From: Brachycybe producta
Taxonomy: Eukaryota; Arthropoda; Diplopoda; Playtdesmida; Andrognathidae
Direction of reading: 5' to 3'
Assembly (NCBI GenBank): GCA_036925085.1
Contig: JAUPFP010000019.1
Span: forward strand, 61,001 to 125,000
Length of the DNA stretch: 64,000 bases
Shown: positions 22,213-34,457 of the stretch, piece after piece
How the letters are laid out: each line of letters begins with the position of its first letter
Position numbering within the stretch: the stretch's first letter is position 1
The notes under the pieces: generated by a model
The model's database searches: none
What the model was told of the DNA's origin: nothing
The model's input: only the letters and a program-made list of their open reading frames with translations
Program-made: the position numbers and the translations under genes

Positions 22213-22777
22213 AGAGGGTGAGTCAAAAATTCTCCGCACTCTGACTGTAGAATTTATTTTATTCAACTTTTAGAAAAGACAAAGTTCTACATCTTTTTTC
22301 GAAATAATCTCCTTGCTTTTCAATACCCTGTCCATTTGTCAACAAGCATTCGTATTCCCTTATTAAAAAATGTTTTAGGCTGAGCTGCGAGCCAGGAATG
22401 TACCACTGTCTTCACTTCTTCATCAGAGGTGAATCTTCGTCCTCGAAGGTCTGCTTTCAGGGGACCAAACAGGTGAGAGTCCGATGGAGCAAGATCAGGA
22501 CTGTAGGGAAGATGTGTTTAACACCTCAAAACAAAGTTTCTGCAGAGTGTCAACAGTGTGGGCAAAAGTGTGCGGACGTGCATTGTCATGCAAGATCACA
22601 ACGCCTTTGCATAGCATTCCTCTGCGTTTAATCCGAAGTTTAGGCTTCAGCTTTTCACTGTAACGAGCACTGTTGATTGTTGAACCTTTTTCCTGATAGT
22701 GTTCCCAATAATGGCTCTTGAGGCTTGAGCTCAAATCCCAGAAAACCAGTGTGCGGATAATTTTTGACTCACCCTAG
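22213..22777 (-). pseudogene. Internally deleted mariner with transposase C-terminal half
   Basis: The termini AGGGTGAGTCAAAAATT (left) and AATTTTTGACTCACCCT (right) form inverted repeats of roughly 28 bp and are flanked by TA, the mariner target. Read on the minus strand, the coding part starts within the catalytic domain (SHYWEHYQEKG, INSARY), continues to HDNARPH, which carries the second catalytic aspartate, and after a one-base insertion resumes as YSPDLAPSDSHLF with the third aspartate of the D34D triad, then RGRRFTSDEEV and a stop near the left end. The N-terminal HTH half is absent; a full mariner is about 1.3 kb and this copy is 565 bp. It is non-functional. The short frames at 22398-22734 are parts of it or its shadow. 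Confidence 0.92.
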
Positions 22778-22779
22778 TA

Positions 22780-25727
22780 TACATGTATTCCCATAACAGC
22801 TATCCCCATCCACCTCCAACCCTTATCATTTAAGATGAGAAACAAATAATTAACATGCTGATTCTAATTTCGGTGAATCTACTCAATTCATATTCTAAGT
22901 TCGTGTCGCGCGCGCACACATTGTTTATGCTAAAAGATGATACAATTAACAAGATCTACACTTTTCTAGAATCAATAGATGAAAAAGGTTGCTGTTATCT
23001 CATATGCAACAAGAGAACAGTCACCTTTGTCTAAAAATGCAAATCTCACAAAATGTCGAGTGGCAGAATGCACACTTAAGATCTGCATCAACGGTGGTGC
23101 TCAGGGCGACCTATGTCTTCCTAGACTACAGCAACATAATATGAAAACCTCAAACTTTTTATGTTTATCGCATTTGAGTTACCTTTATTAAAAAAAAAGC
23201 TACACAGAAAAAGAAATTCACAAAATTTCCAAAACACCAAACTCCTTAAAACTTATACAAAAAAACACACAACAGCCTAGGATATTATTAAAGTGTCTCC
23301 TCTTAACTACACACCTCCAGAAAAAAAATTCTATAACATTCATTTCAAGCGACAAAATAATTTCGTATTGTCTTTTTTTTGGTAGGTGTTCCAAATAGGT
23401 TTTCAAGACACATAAAACGAGGACAGAAACCCCCCATATAATAAGATGTCCCTCTTCGCCCTTTTTACTACATAATGAGACAATATATTTTCTTTGTTTT
23501 TTGTTTTTTTTTGGAATGTTACAAAATCGTTGTTGCTTCTTCTTATTCTTTTTCTATTGTCTAGACATTTTATTTGGTCCCCTTTTTTCTCTTTCTATGT
23601 TGAGCTGCTGCTGCTTCCCAATTACTTTTGTTTAGTGTCAGAAGAAGAAAATGAAAGAAATAAGACAGAAAAAGAAAAAAAAAGGCCCCAAACACATCGT
23701 CATTGCAACAAATGAAAGCCAGAAATTCCAACAGACAGCAAAAGTAAACTTTTCAGAGAGACATCAATTTCTATCATCATCATTATTCCATTATTACATG
23801 TAAAAGGGAAATAAAAGAGAAAATTGAAAAAAGAAAAGAAAAAGAAGCATCAAAGTGAATTCTTCATTTGTTTTATAAATTGCATTTTCATACATAAAAA
23901 AAAGACAACCGATTTTTATTTATATTATAGGCCCTAAAAGTTGTATTCAACCGTTTGTTTAATAGGAAAGGTTATAAGAAATAAAACTAAGAGTTTTAAG
24001 ATAAATGGAAAAATCATTATTGTAGCAAATAGATCACTACCTTACTTTTCCAATGAAATTCTCATGAGGTACTACAATATATTAAGATAATGTATTTCAT
24101 GATATTAGAATACTATTTGAATATTATGGTAGGTTTACACATCTAACATTCATTGCTAGCAGTAAGTTTCCAGTTTCAACAAGATAACTTGTATATACAA
24201 ACAGTGCAGACGAGATTACACGGTATCGCGATAGACACGTACACAAGCCCCATACCTAACCTAATATACTGGGTGTCACAAGTAGACCCCTCAGCCACCG
24301 CCGTTAGCCGAATTTTTTTCGTGCAGCCAAAATCCGCCGAATAATTTTATAGCTAGCTGTTATCCAGCCGCCGAAAATAATTTCAGCTTAGCCGAAAAAA
24401 GTTTAATAGTATTTAATAAAATTGCAATATTATATTTGGGAATCTCCTCTGGGTCAGTTGGACTTGAAAATTTGTTCTAGATAACTTTTATGCTACGGCC
24501 GTCGTTGAATATCAGTTGCATGTGTATGTGTGCTGTCATATAAATCACTCACGTAACCAAATTATTGCACACCTGAGGATTGCATATGTGCCTCTTGGCT
24601 TATAGTCCCTTTTTCCTTTTGTGCAAGTTGCATGACGGGTTTATTAGTAACAAGCGAAGCGCGCCACATAAATTAGCAACATTTATTCAGTATCGCACCT
24701 AACAAATAAACACGGTTAAAAGTTAATTGGTAACCGCATCCTGGCCACCTGAGCCAGTACGTGCCTGGCAACAAGTTACCGCTTTGGTCGCATTACTACT
24801 ACTCCTACTACAATGGTTTGTGTGTACTTCTCGTATTTTCAAACGCATAAAAAAGAGACAAACTCATCATTCTTTTGACATTTGCAAGTCATGTGTTTCA
24901 ACATTGGTACCAACCACAAACCGGAAACAAATGAGTGAGAAAGGGACATTAATGGACAAACTTGAGTTCAAGACAGAAGAAACAGAAGCAGTTTTTTTTC
25001 TGTCAAATTACTATTTCAACTCCACTCATGTTGAAATGAAAGCTTTTTTTTCTGTTTCCTCCTTCTTGTAACTCCTTCTTCAACTCACGTAATTTACTTT
25101 TACCACAACACAGAAAAGCTAATTTCTTGCTCTCTTTTGTTGTTGCTTTATAGATTAGTGTTCTTCTTTACAATTGTTTATGCACCAGTTAAAATGCAAA
25201 TACAAAAAAAACCTCCCTCCCCCCCCTCACAGTGTATTAAACATTCCACAAAACCATTTTGACAGAAAAAAATTGTTTATATAAAAAATGACAAGATGAA
25301 AGGTGGAAGGAAGAACAGAGCAGAGCATAAAGAAGAAGTTACAGTCACTCTCAAAAGTGGTTAACCAAAGAATTTTTCAATTACTTCAAAGCTTCCCCTT
25401 TCTTTTCTTTTTAAACTTGCGTATTGGTTCAAACATAAAATAACTGAATAAACAAGATAATAGTGTAATGCTTAAAAGACACTATAAAGTTACTACTTTG
25501 CAAAAATATATTTGGAATGTCAAATTTTATTGTTTGTAAAAAAAACATATTGAAAAAAATATAAAAATACAAGTTTTAAACATTCTTGTAGATCTGGTAC
25601 TAAACAACGTACAAATATGTTTTTTTGTTGTTTGTTTTTCCTGAATATGTTTACAGGGTATTTTTGTTTACTATAGATGTGTCAAAAGAAAACATGTTGC
25701 AAGTCACTCACTGGTCAAGTTGCAAAT
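22780..25727. other. No gene seen; ~2.9-kb spacer
   Basis: AT-rich with pyrimidine/purine runs (about 23490-23700). A segment at about 24624-24655 carries TGCAAGTTGCATGACGGG, matching inverted the word near 52727-52743. The 114-codon frame at 24727-25071 begins with a valine/leucine-rich stretch but shows no recognisable domain; I cannot support it as a gene. Confidence 0.5.
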
Positions 25728-26074
25728 ATTGGAACCAGTGGCGGATTTACCATTTTGCCGCCCCTAGGCAGCACCTGAAAACACATGGCCTATACTTTCT
25801 TAAAGTAATAGTTACTTTTGTATGCTTTTAACAATGGTAATGTCAACTGTTTTGTCGGAAGTGGTAGGGATTGCACTTCTCGGCCACCGTACTCTTGTTA
25901 CATCAATTACTCTTGCCAACCAAGTTATATTAGGCAGTTTATTGTTTTACAATACTTTTTTTTGTATCCAAAACGAATTTCCAAAAAAAAATGTTGCAAT
26001 TTGCCGCCCCAAAAATTTGCCGCCCTAGGCAGCTGCCTACTCTACCTATTGGTAAATCCGCCCCTGATTGGAAC
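25728..26074. mobile_element. 331-bp hAT MITE with perfect 8-bp TSD
   Basis: TSD ATTGGAAC lies at 25728-25735 and 26067-26074. The element (25736-26066) begins CAGTGGCGGATTTACCATTT and ends AATGG-like TTGGTAAATCCGCCCCTG, with inner inverted GCCGCCCCTAGGCAGC / GCCGCCCTAGGCAGCTGCC. CAG...CTG termini with 8-bp TSD identify hAT. The overlapping 68-135-codon frames at 25818-26398 are within or read through it. Confidence 0.94.
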
Positions 26075-27975
26075 TATGTCATTTCAACAGTGATACTGAT
26101 GATTAAGGCTCATTCCCATTACAATGTTTGCTACGACTGCAGCTACTACTTCGTTACTGCAAAATTACTGAAGTCATGGTTACTTCACTGCAGTTCACAC
26201 ATCATCACATCTACATTACAGTTAGCCGCCAATGAAAATTTTTTTCTTCTATTAGCCAATCATAAGGAGTATTATATATTTTGGGTTTTAAGAAAAATCA
26301 AACAAAAACAACATGGAAGGCAGTGCACATTTATTGCGTCGATAGACGCCATGTTGTTTTTTTGGGTAAACAAAAAAACTAGAAAACAAAAAACGTGAAA
26401 ATTCGAGAGTGTCCTCATTGGCTCATGTGGTTAATTTATTACTTCTCTACTGAAATGACCAACAAGTGTGGACTACAAAGGATGTTACATATATGGGAAA
26501 CGGACGGATGCTAAAATTATTCTGAAGGGTGGTGGGGGGGAGGAGAATAAAAAAGTTAGAACACACATTGTGGGAGTCCAGTTTTTTGTACATTATACAC
26601 TTGAGTTAATGTCATAAAACTGCCAGAAAAACAATAACTCACCTGCTAGTTAATTAAGATTATTTTTAAAGAATTAAATTACATTTTTTATAAATCGACC
26701 TAAAATGTACACCGAGGGGTCAGTAGGAGATAGATGCCATATTCTTACATTGTCCAATTTAATTTTTTTGTTTCATTTTAGCATCTTGTCTAGCTATTAA
26801 CCCATTTCTACTGTTGTTCATTTTAGTTCTATTTGAGCATAGCTTTTTTTTTAGCCTTTGTTTCAATACCTGCTCTTCTTCAGTGACATTATTATATTAT
26901 CATCATCATGTCATCTGCCTGCCTGCCTGATGCACCTGCTGTTTCATGCCATACGTTTAATTAAACTGAATTGAATAATATTTCTTATTAAAATACATCC
27001 TCCATTGTAACACAACAACCTAGATTATTACTTTCAGTCACAATGTTTCTCATACACTTTCATTGATTATTCTTTCCTGTGTGTAAAAGCATATGTCAAA
27101 AACATGAGGATTTGAATTATGCACGGCATCTATATATTATATACCCGGTACAGTATATGAATGTAGAACTTTGCAAATGCTCGTACAGGGTGTTAACAAA
27201 TCCTAGGAAAACCACGGAAAAATCGTTTTCTTGGAAATTGGATTAATCTATGATCTGAGACACTCCACTTATTTAACACTCCAGTAATTTTACTTAATAG
27301 TATCGAAACAACGTGTTTAAGGTTGCTGAAAAGTTATTCATTTTGCTTTTGTCCCCCGCCCCCTGGATGGCGCCAATGCAGTGACTCATACTATGCTCCA
27401 TAGGCGTTTTTGTAAAATTTGGAAGCAAAAACGACAAGCAAACGTGTTTTTTAGAAACAACATTACGAAAAATGCAAATTGTTTTCAAAACTAGAATCGT
27501 AAAAGATTATATTAAAACAATTTCATTACCATTATCTTAAAACAAACTTTTTTTAGCAGTTTGAAAATACCCCGTTATTTGGTTTTTCCATTGACATTTC
27601 ATGAAAAGCTTTTTAGCTATTCTAGTTTCTAAAACATGTTGAATTTTCTTTCATATTGTTTCCCCTGAAAAACGTTCGTTTCAAAAATCCCATTGATCCC
27701 ATTTGATGTTGACAGCAATTCGTTTTTGCATGGTGGAAGAAGGTGCATTTGAAAATACCATGCTTTCATGATACAGTGTAGTCGTCTCACTTCTATCAAT
27801 AGCAGCACTTACTAGCGAGCAAATGTCAGTTTAGCAAATCACTGCATGCCACCCATAATGTAAATAATAACCCTTGTATACGTCTCATTGATGCAATTGT
27901 CCTTTACACAAAATGAATGTCCATTTTACAAAATGAACATAAATTGGGCTGATGCAATACGCGAAATGGACATAT
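26075..27975. other. No gene seen; spacer
   Basis: AT-rich, with a G-run near 26535, an ATC/ATT-rich patch near 26890 and CTGC repeats near 26917. Nothing recognised. Confidence 0.5.
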
Positions 27976-28083
27976 CGCACCTCGGCTGCAAGAGTGGCAC
28001 AACTCAAAAAACCACTAGCAACTTTAAACTCATTTCCCCCCAAAAGTGTTCTTTTAGTTGTGCCACTCTTCCCGCTGAGGTGC
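27976..28083. mobile_element. Short MITE of the GGCACAACTC family
   Basis: The 108-bp foldback runs from CGCACCTCGGCTGCAAGAGT to ACTCTTCCCGCTGAGGTGCG, with inner GGCACAACTCAAAAAACCAC inverted as AGTGTTCTTTTAGTTGTGCC. It is a minimal version of 10022-10282. Confidence 0.8.
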
Positions 28084-30543
28084 GACATATACATGTACAT
28101 ACTGTATAGTATAATTTATAGCAATCATCATTTGCTCGCTAGTAATTATTTACATGAATGATTTCGAGTCGCTTTAAAACAAAATTGACCAACATTTTTC
28201 AAATTACTTCTCCTGAGCCAGATATATTCACAAAAAGAGCGAACAAGAGCGGGCGAGCCTTCTTGCTGGGTGCAGTGAGTCTGGTGAGTAGTGGTTAGCG
28301 AGCGAGCAAACATTCGCTCGCTCGTTTTAAAAAAATATCGGGTGGATGGCGGTACAATGGGCACATACAGTGTATATAAAAAATACTTCTTCGCGCTTAA
28401 TTAGTGTGGATTTTGATTATTGTATTGTTGCAGTGCAGTTCAGTTTTTCGCTTTTACTAGATTTGAGTGCTCGCTGTAAATGATGGCTCAACGGCGAACA
28501 GGAACATATTCTCCCTGGTATGGAGGAAAAGTGAGCATTTCAAGGAAATACGAGAAAATATCTGCGAGCATGAGCAAACGTATGCTCTTCTTGCTCGCGC
28601 TTTTGGTGTATATACCCAGCTTGACCCATTTTGTCGAAAATCGCAGTAATATAAAGCTGATGCTAAACGCAGCAACAGCCAAGCAACAATACTATAATTG
28701 TAGCAACAGTAGTTTCCCATTTGTTGCTAGCAACACGTATGATACATGTAGCGACTTTCATGAAACTACACCAAATTTTAACTTCCTTCTTGAAAGCAAC
28801 AACCAATAAAACGAAGATATTGTGGGACAAAGATTGGTGTCCTCCTTTGTCCTCCTGCTGCTTTAATTATAATGGCTATTAAATAATTCCTAATTGTGAA
28901 ATAAACAATCCTTATAAAATTCTATCAGGAACAATTTCCTTTCTGCTGACCACATTGTGTTGGGAGACTTTTTTTCTTCTTCTTCCTCTTCATCACATAA
29001 AATAGTTACGTGATTATAAAAACCGTTTTTTATTGGCTTTTGGCTGAAATGGTTGCTTGAAAATAAAACAAAGTTTTATTTGGAAATTCTGTTGCTTTCA
29101 ATTTGTAAGCAACAACTCCGTTTGTTGCTGGTTTGACAGATGTTTCAACTTTCATAAAACAATAGAGCAACATGCCTAAATGGCTTAAGGCCAGGAGGAA
29201 ATTAGGCAACCAATCAAGCTTGCAACCAGCAACAGTTCCTGGTGACACTAAACTAGCACCACCACTGCAGTTGCAGGCACCAAATTAGTAGTTTAGCAAC
29301 AATAGCAAGTGGATGTAGCCTCTGCTCTAAAGGAAGACAGTTTCTGTTTCAGCCTCCATTTTGTAAATGGTTGCTTGTAACTGGTTAAATTGGTTCCACA
29401 ATTTGAACTGGTGCGTTGCCTGTAACTAGCAAGCACTTTTTCTTGCAACCATTTTCTGACAATGTGGGTTTTCAAATGCAATCAATGGAGACAGTTCTCC
29501 AGTATCTAAAGTAAAATACTATCAACAGCAGAAGCAGCAGCCAAATTCTTATCAAGAAATGTAATATTGCAGGCAAATGTTGGCTTTTCCAGCTGAAGTG
29601 ATGAATGTACTGCGTTCTGAAATGCACCCACAGCTACTCAAATTAGAAAAAAAAAGGTCACTTCTGAAACACCATGTATATAAATGCCAGGAAATATCTC
29701 TAGAGATATATACAGTGTATATACTGTATGTATGTATAGACACTGAAGCAACCATAAAAAAATACCTTGCTGTTAAAAATTACATGTTGCCAGAATTTCA
29801 TTCTACCTTTAGCAGGTTGCCAACGTTACCACACAAACAATATTATATTCTACTAGTGACTCCACCCAAACATAACGCGTGCATTGCGCTTGCGCCTCTA
29901 CGTTAAAGCCACAGCCAAAAACCATCTTGTCATCATTTTGATTATTATTAAGTAAAGAGGGGGAGATTTCACACCATAAAAAAGAGAAGATAGTGAAAAT
30001 ATTTCGATTAGGTCGATATAAGAAAAAACTCAAGAGAGAGAGAAAAAAAAAAGAGGAAGAAGCGTAGAAGAAAAAAAAAAAAAATCCTGATAAAAAAAAA
30101 TTCAACTTTTCCAAGTGACTCTGACTTAGAGATTAGCTATCAAAATGATTACGACTTTAGATTCCCCCTTTTAGTTTTGAATAATGTCATTAAAGTTGAT
30201 GGGTGCAAAATCATATGAAATATGCAATAAAAAAATATCTGCGATGTCTCAGATATAAATAAGGTATATATATAAGCTGCAAATATTAATATTTGAACCT
30301 GATTTCAATATACAAAATATTAAAATGATTACATTTTATGTTCACGGAATAGAAGAAAGAAAAGAAAAACACGGAACATATATTAAACACCTTTTTTGAG
30401 TTACTATAGTGTGTATTTTCAACAGGCTTAGCTTTTTTTTAAACATAGGCAGCGATAGGAGCATTTTGTAAAGGCTGGTTTAGTAGCATGCCGAAGATTA
30501 ACATGCACTTTCTAGCTTGAGATGAAGTAATTTGTCATGTAAA
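28084..30543. other. No gene seen; palindrome and GCAAC-rich spacer
   Basis: A hairpin GCGAGCGAGCAAACATTCGC followed by TCGCTCG lies near 28299-28325. From about 28670 to 29470 the words GCAACA, TTGCTG and TTGCTT recur densely on both strands, suggesting decayed tandem or foldback sequence. Frames of 60-109 codons in this stretch have no domain I recognise. Purine-rich runs occur at 30025-30110. Confidence 0.45.
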
Positions 30544-30799
30544 ATTCATTCTTGTGATGGGCGATATCGGTATGTGTATCGGTATCGACGATTTGGATTT
30601 TTTCATTCAAAATAGTATCGATTTTTTAAAAATAATTTCTTTCATCTAATGATTATGCATTAGTTTCACAGCCAATGCATAATTTGCATTGTATTTAATA
30701 AAATTGCATAAACTATTTGACAAAGCACTTTTATTAGAATAAATGAAATGACAAAAATTATATTAAATAAAAAAACAACTTAAATGATTGAGAGATTCA

Positions 30800-30965
30800 G
30801 AAGATTCAGAATTTCAGTTTTTTTTTTATAAAGGAAGATCGTCATATCAGCATTTTTTGGGTTTAGGTGATTTCTCCTGGCCGAAATGATTTGTGCAGCT
30901 GATGAAAATATTTGTTTTGATGGAACAGACGTAGCTGGAGTCATAATTAATAATTTAATATTTCA
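30800..30965 (-). pseudogene. hAT transposase C-terminal dimerisation remnant
   Basis: Translating the minus strand from about 30960 gives a segment with SVPSKQIFSSAAQIISARR, then NHLNPKNADMTIFLYKK. This matches the hAT C-terminal dimerisation motif of the general form PATS-xPSER-xFS-AG...RRxxLxPxxVxxLxFL (family knowledge). It lies in the right place and orientation relative to the ends of the surrounding element. The upstream RNase H-like catalytic part is gone, so it is not functional. It lacks a start codon and is short. Confidence 0.88.
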
Positions 30966-31078
30966 TTTTTCTACTTACTAGCTATACTTTGCTAGAGGTG
31001 TCAACAAAAGTATGTAAAAATCATTCTATAATGATGTGGTTGACGTTCAACAAGCATAATAACCTGCATATTGACGAT

Positions 31079-31289
31079 GTAGAAAGTACAGGCATATGTA
31101 AACAGCTTCCAAATTTCTTTGGCTCCGCCTTTTTATGAGCATCATCAATTTCTAATTGGTTTGTTACAGGGTCTGTTGTCATATGCCCCGCCCCTTTTAT
31201 TTCTAACTGGTTGATATTTGGTCTGATGCTCATAAAAGGGTGGAGCCAAAGAAATTCTGAAACTGTCTACAAATGTCTGTGTAGAAAGT
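31079..31289. mobile_element. Foldback MITE, subfamily B, with 9-bp TSD (nested in hAT)
   Basis: Perfect TSD GTAGAAAGT at 31079-31087 and 31281-31289. The element (31088-31280, 193 bp) begins ACAGGCATATGTAAACAGCT and ends GAAACTGTCTACAAATGTCT-GT. The core has TTTGGCTCCGCCTTTTTATG, TTTCTAATTGGTTTGTTACA and its inverted partner GGGTGGAGCCAAAG. Insertion inside the hAT element gives a relative age: the foldback is younger. Confidence 0.93.
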
Positions 31290-31413
31290 TGACTAACTTG
31301 AGTTAAAAATTTCGATATTCGATATTTTAAAAAGTATGAATGATACTCGATATTTTAAAAAAATATCGATATATCAAAATATCGAATCGAAATCGCCCAT
31401 CACTAATTAATTC

Positions 31414-32209
31414 TCATCGTGAAGTTTGTTTGATCAAGATGACTTTTTTTTTTGGCTGAAACTAAAGTCTAAGGCTGGTTTCATAATTTCCCAGTTTTGC
31501 CAGTCTAGATGGGATGTCATTGGGGGACGGGGCAGGGGCATTTGCTCCTCTTGAATACAACCGTTTTATTGCAATTACTACAGTATGCGCACATTTTTTT
31601 TTCGAATTTCCTAAGCCTAAGCCTTTGTTTATTCTGTACACTTATATTAATTTCCAAACCATAACCAAATATATATTTTTTTGGAAATTTCTCATGATCA
31701 CTTGTGATCAGGAAATGAGATGGATTAATGAGACCAATGGACAAACAACAACAACAAAAAACCTCATGCTGTTTTTAAAGCTAACTCTTTTCCATCAATT
31801 TAAACACACACACACAGAAATAAAATATATTATGCAAAAGCTATATAAGTAAAGTTTTAAAAAAACCATTTGAAATTTGCATCCTCAAGGCTAAAAGCAA
31901 AAAAAAAACTAAAAGCAAAAACTTCTTATTCAATTTCTTCATCAATGTTAGAAGAATTTTATAAGATATAAAACAACACAAAAAGATTTCTTATTTTGTG
32001 TTGTATACAGTAGTAGCTAAGCTTTAACAGGAACATGGAATAAGAAGAAGAAGAAGAAAAAAAAAACACCTCAGGGTTATCATTGTGATGAAATGTTAAA
32101 TTCGATTGAAACCGGAAATTTAAACAAGGAAGAAGCTAAAATTGGGTTTCGTGGTTGGGATGCAAAGAAATAAGAAAGGGAAAAAAAAAAAGTCTTGCCT
32201 CTTTCCTTT
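31414..32209. other. No gene seen; spacer
   Basis: AT-rich with an AC run near 31806 and GAAGAAG repeats near 32043. The 112-codon frame at 31514-31852 shows no recognisable domain. Confidence 0.5.
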
Positions 32210-32992
32210 TTAGGCCTCGTTCACACCATGAAGTAATATGGTGCAACAAAGCAAGGTTACACTAATGTGCAGGTGCAAAGACAGGGGCGTAGCTAGGCAC
32301 CCGCAAGATCCGCAACTGCAAGGGGAAAACAACTGGGGGCTGCAACTAGCGCAGGAGGTTTGGGGGCGCAAAAAACGAAATGAAAGTTGACTTATTTTCA
32401 AAAAATAATTGAATAAATTAAGCGAGTGATTCCGAATCGCTCGCTTAAAAACTACATACTTGCACCAGTAAATCTTCATAGAGATCAATGGTCACAGTGG
32501 AACAATGGTAGGAATAGTCGGAAAAATAGTAGGAACAGTCGGAAGGTTGGGTTTAGTGAAATTAAGCTTGTTGCAGGGTGGTTGGAGGCGCAGCCTCCAG
32601 TTTTTAAAGAATTATTCTTATTAAATCAAATTAGTCCATTGTTAGACTGTTCCCTAATTTGATTAACGGGAAGAACGGTCGGAACAATGAACAAATTTGT
32701 TTTAATAATTCTTTAAAAACTGGGGGGGGGGCTGAGCTCCCCAGACCCCCTGCAATAAGCTTAATTTCCTAACCTTCCGACTGTTTCTGCTGTTATTCAG
32801 ACCTGTTCCGCCGTTCATCAAAATAGCACCCCCACCCAGGATGAGGACTATGTGGAGAGAAAGTTAAGAAGGCGCAAAGTTTTAAGTGGCCGGGGGGGGG
32901 GGCGCAACCAAGTCATAGCTACGCCACTGTGCAGAGAACAGAGACACTTTGAATTGTTGCTGCATTTACTTCATGGTGTGACACAGGCTTTA
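32210..32992. mobile_element. MITE of the TTCACAC-ended class, interrupted by a hAT
   Basis: TTA lies at both sides (32210-32212, 32990-32992). The ends GGCCTCGTTCACACCATGAA and TTCATGGTGTGACACAGGCT are inverted repeats. Removing the hAT insertion (32282-32929 plus one TSD) leaves an element of about 120 bp. A related left half, CATTCAAACCATGAAGCAAT, occurs near 58392. Confidence 0.82.
32274..32937. mobile_element. 648-bp hAT MITE with 8-bp TSD, itself holding a foldback
   Basis: TGCAAAGA (32274-32281) and TGCAGAGA (32930-32937) match at 7 of 8 bases. The ends are CAGGGGCGTAGCTAGGC and GTCATAGCTACGCCACTG, a classic hAT pattern. Inside, about 32505-32615 and 32700-32805 form inverted arms (GGAACAGTCGGAAGGTT / AACCTTCCGACTGTTTC; TAAAGAATTATT / AATAATTCTTTA), either a nested foldback or the element's own body. 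Confidence 0.9.
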
Positions 32993-34457
32993 TTTGTCAA
33001 CAAAAATACAAATTTATCGGAGGCATATGGCGTATATACAGGGTGGCTCAAATTGTACCATTTGTTTCCAAACCCCACGTCTCACAAACCAGATACTTTT
33101 TTTTTTTTTTGAAAGTTCAAATTTGAATCACCATATTAACATGGTTTTAAAGTGTTAACTCGTCTCTCGAACTCTGGATTATTCCGTCTTTCAAGTACAA
33201 AATAAAGAACAACTTGAATTTGTTTCAGAAACTAGAAAGGATGAGGGCATTTTCATGTTAACATTGTTTAAATTAATTTTATGTGAGCTTAAAAATGACC
33301 CAACTACAAGCTACAAGGAGAAATATATATTTTTTGCAAAGTTTTATTTTTGGCCATACTGTATAAAAATACATGCATATTCATTTTTCTTGCCTCCAGA
33401 TAAATATTAAAATAAAACATGAACAAAAAAAATTACCATTCAAAATTTCAGAAAAAAATTTTTTTTTCCCCCGTCTAATTTTCAATGAAAACAGGAAGAA
33501 AAAAATATATAATACAAACAAACTCTCAAAAGCTTTTAGATTCAAAGATATATTTTTTTTTGTTCCTTTCAAAAATTTACCTCAAGGGTTGGATTTTCTC
33601 TTAACACCTTTAGTGGTACTATCGTTAACACCAGAACTTCAGTTAACTCTGAAGTGAGGAGAAAAAAAACCCTCCTCGCTCTCGCCTAAACTACCACCTC
33701 AACTCTCTACCCCCACCCTCCCCAAACCCTTCAAGTTTTCAATACAAATCCAATAGTCAAACAAGTGGCATCTTGTAAAAGAAAACAGTTTTCTAATGGC
33801 ATAAAGCTTAACTGTGTTGTTTGATGCCTTGAGAGAGTTATATGTGACATTCCTATATGTATCTTTCTTTTTTTTTTTTTTGGTTGTTGTTTCAAACATA
33901 AACATACAAAACCCATTAAAAAATGCATTTTTCCATTGCTACATTATAAACAACATTCATATTTTTTCTCTTATATGCGTATATTTCGCATAGCTGATTT
34001 ATGTAAAAGTTGGAATGATATAAATCTAACTGCGAGCAACATTTTCAGCCACTCGTTACTTTTGGGTGCAATCGAAAACGCCTAGCTTCCTCGCATTGAT
34101 AGCAGCATTGTACAGTAGTTAAATTATAAGCATTATAAAAGCAAGTTTTCAATGCAATGCTTTTAGCATGTAAGTTCAAGCTCTGAATTGATGTGCGCCG
34201 CGTGAAAAATACAGCATGCAAATGCAACATAACGTTTGGGGCATTTCCATAAAAGAAATTAGCCGTCGGTACATAAAAATGTGCACGGAGAACAGTCAGT
34301 CGCACAGCTCTGATCTGTTTTTAGTTATGTTCGATTCAAACTAGCATGCTCACTTTAGTTAAGGATGGGTTTACATGTGCGCTTTGAGATCTCAAATTCA
34401 CGCTGTGAGCTGTGGGCAAAACACAGCGAATCTCTCTCATCGCGTGTATCGTGAATT
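32993..34457. other. No gene seen; isolated mariner-like end at 33035
   Basis: TATACAGGGTGGCTCAAATT at about 33034-33055 resembles a mariner terminus but no partner is found. The remainder is AT-rich and low complexity. A segment at 34064-34090 repeats 19823-19849 in inverted orientation. Confidence 0.45.

Larger units (their letters stand above)
30544..31413. mobile_element. 854-bp hAT element, deleted, with 8-bp TSD
   Basis: Flanking ATTCATTC (30544-30551) and ATTAATTC (31406-31413) match at 7 of 8 bases. The element starts TTGTGATGGGCGATATCGG and ends AAATCGCCCATCACTA; subterminal regions are rich in ATCGATATT/TATCGAT words. It retains a transposase C-terminal remnant (30800-30965) on the minus strand and has been invaded by a foldback MITE at 31088-31280. 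Confidence 0.88.

Noticed and set aside
24727-25071. 114-codon plus-strand frame with a hydrophobic leucine-rich start
   Set aside because: Starts at a possible methionine but no domain is recognisable, and its later part is low complexity. Length is within chance for AT-rich DNA of this size.
25991-26398. 135-codon plus-strand frame, the longest in the window
   Set aside because: Its first 25 codons read through the right end of a hAT MITE (to 26066), and the rest shows no recognisable domain.
24270-26725. GACCCCTC/GAGGGGTC words near 24288 and 26714 as ends of a 2.4-kb element
   Set aside because: Only about 8-10 bases agree and no target duplication is visible; likely chance.
28299-28325. 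GCGAGCGAGC...GCTCGCTCG hairpin as a transcription terminator or regulatory site
   Set aside because: Eukaryotic context without a gene nearby; it is better described as a simple palindrome of unknown origin.
31514-31852. 112-codon plus-strand frame
   Set aside because: No domain, ends in an AC-rich repeat; composition follows the local DNA.
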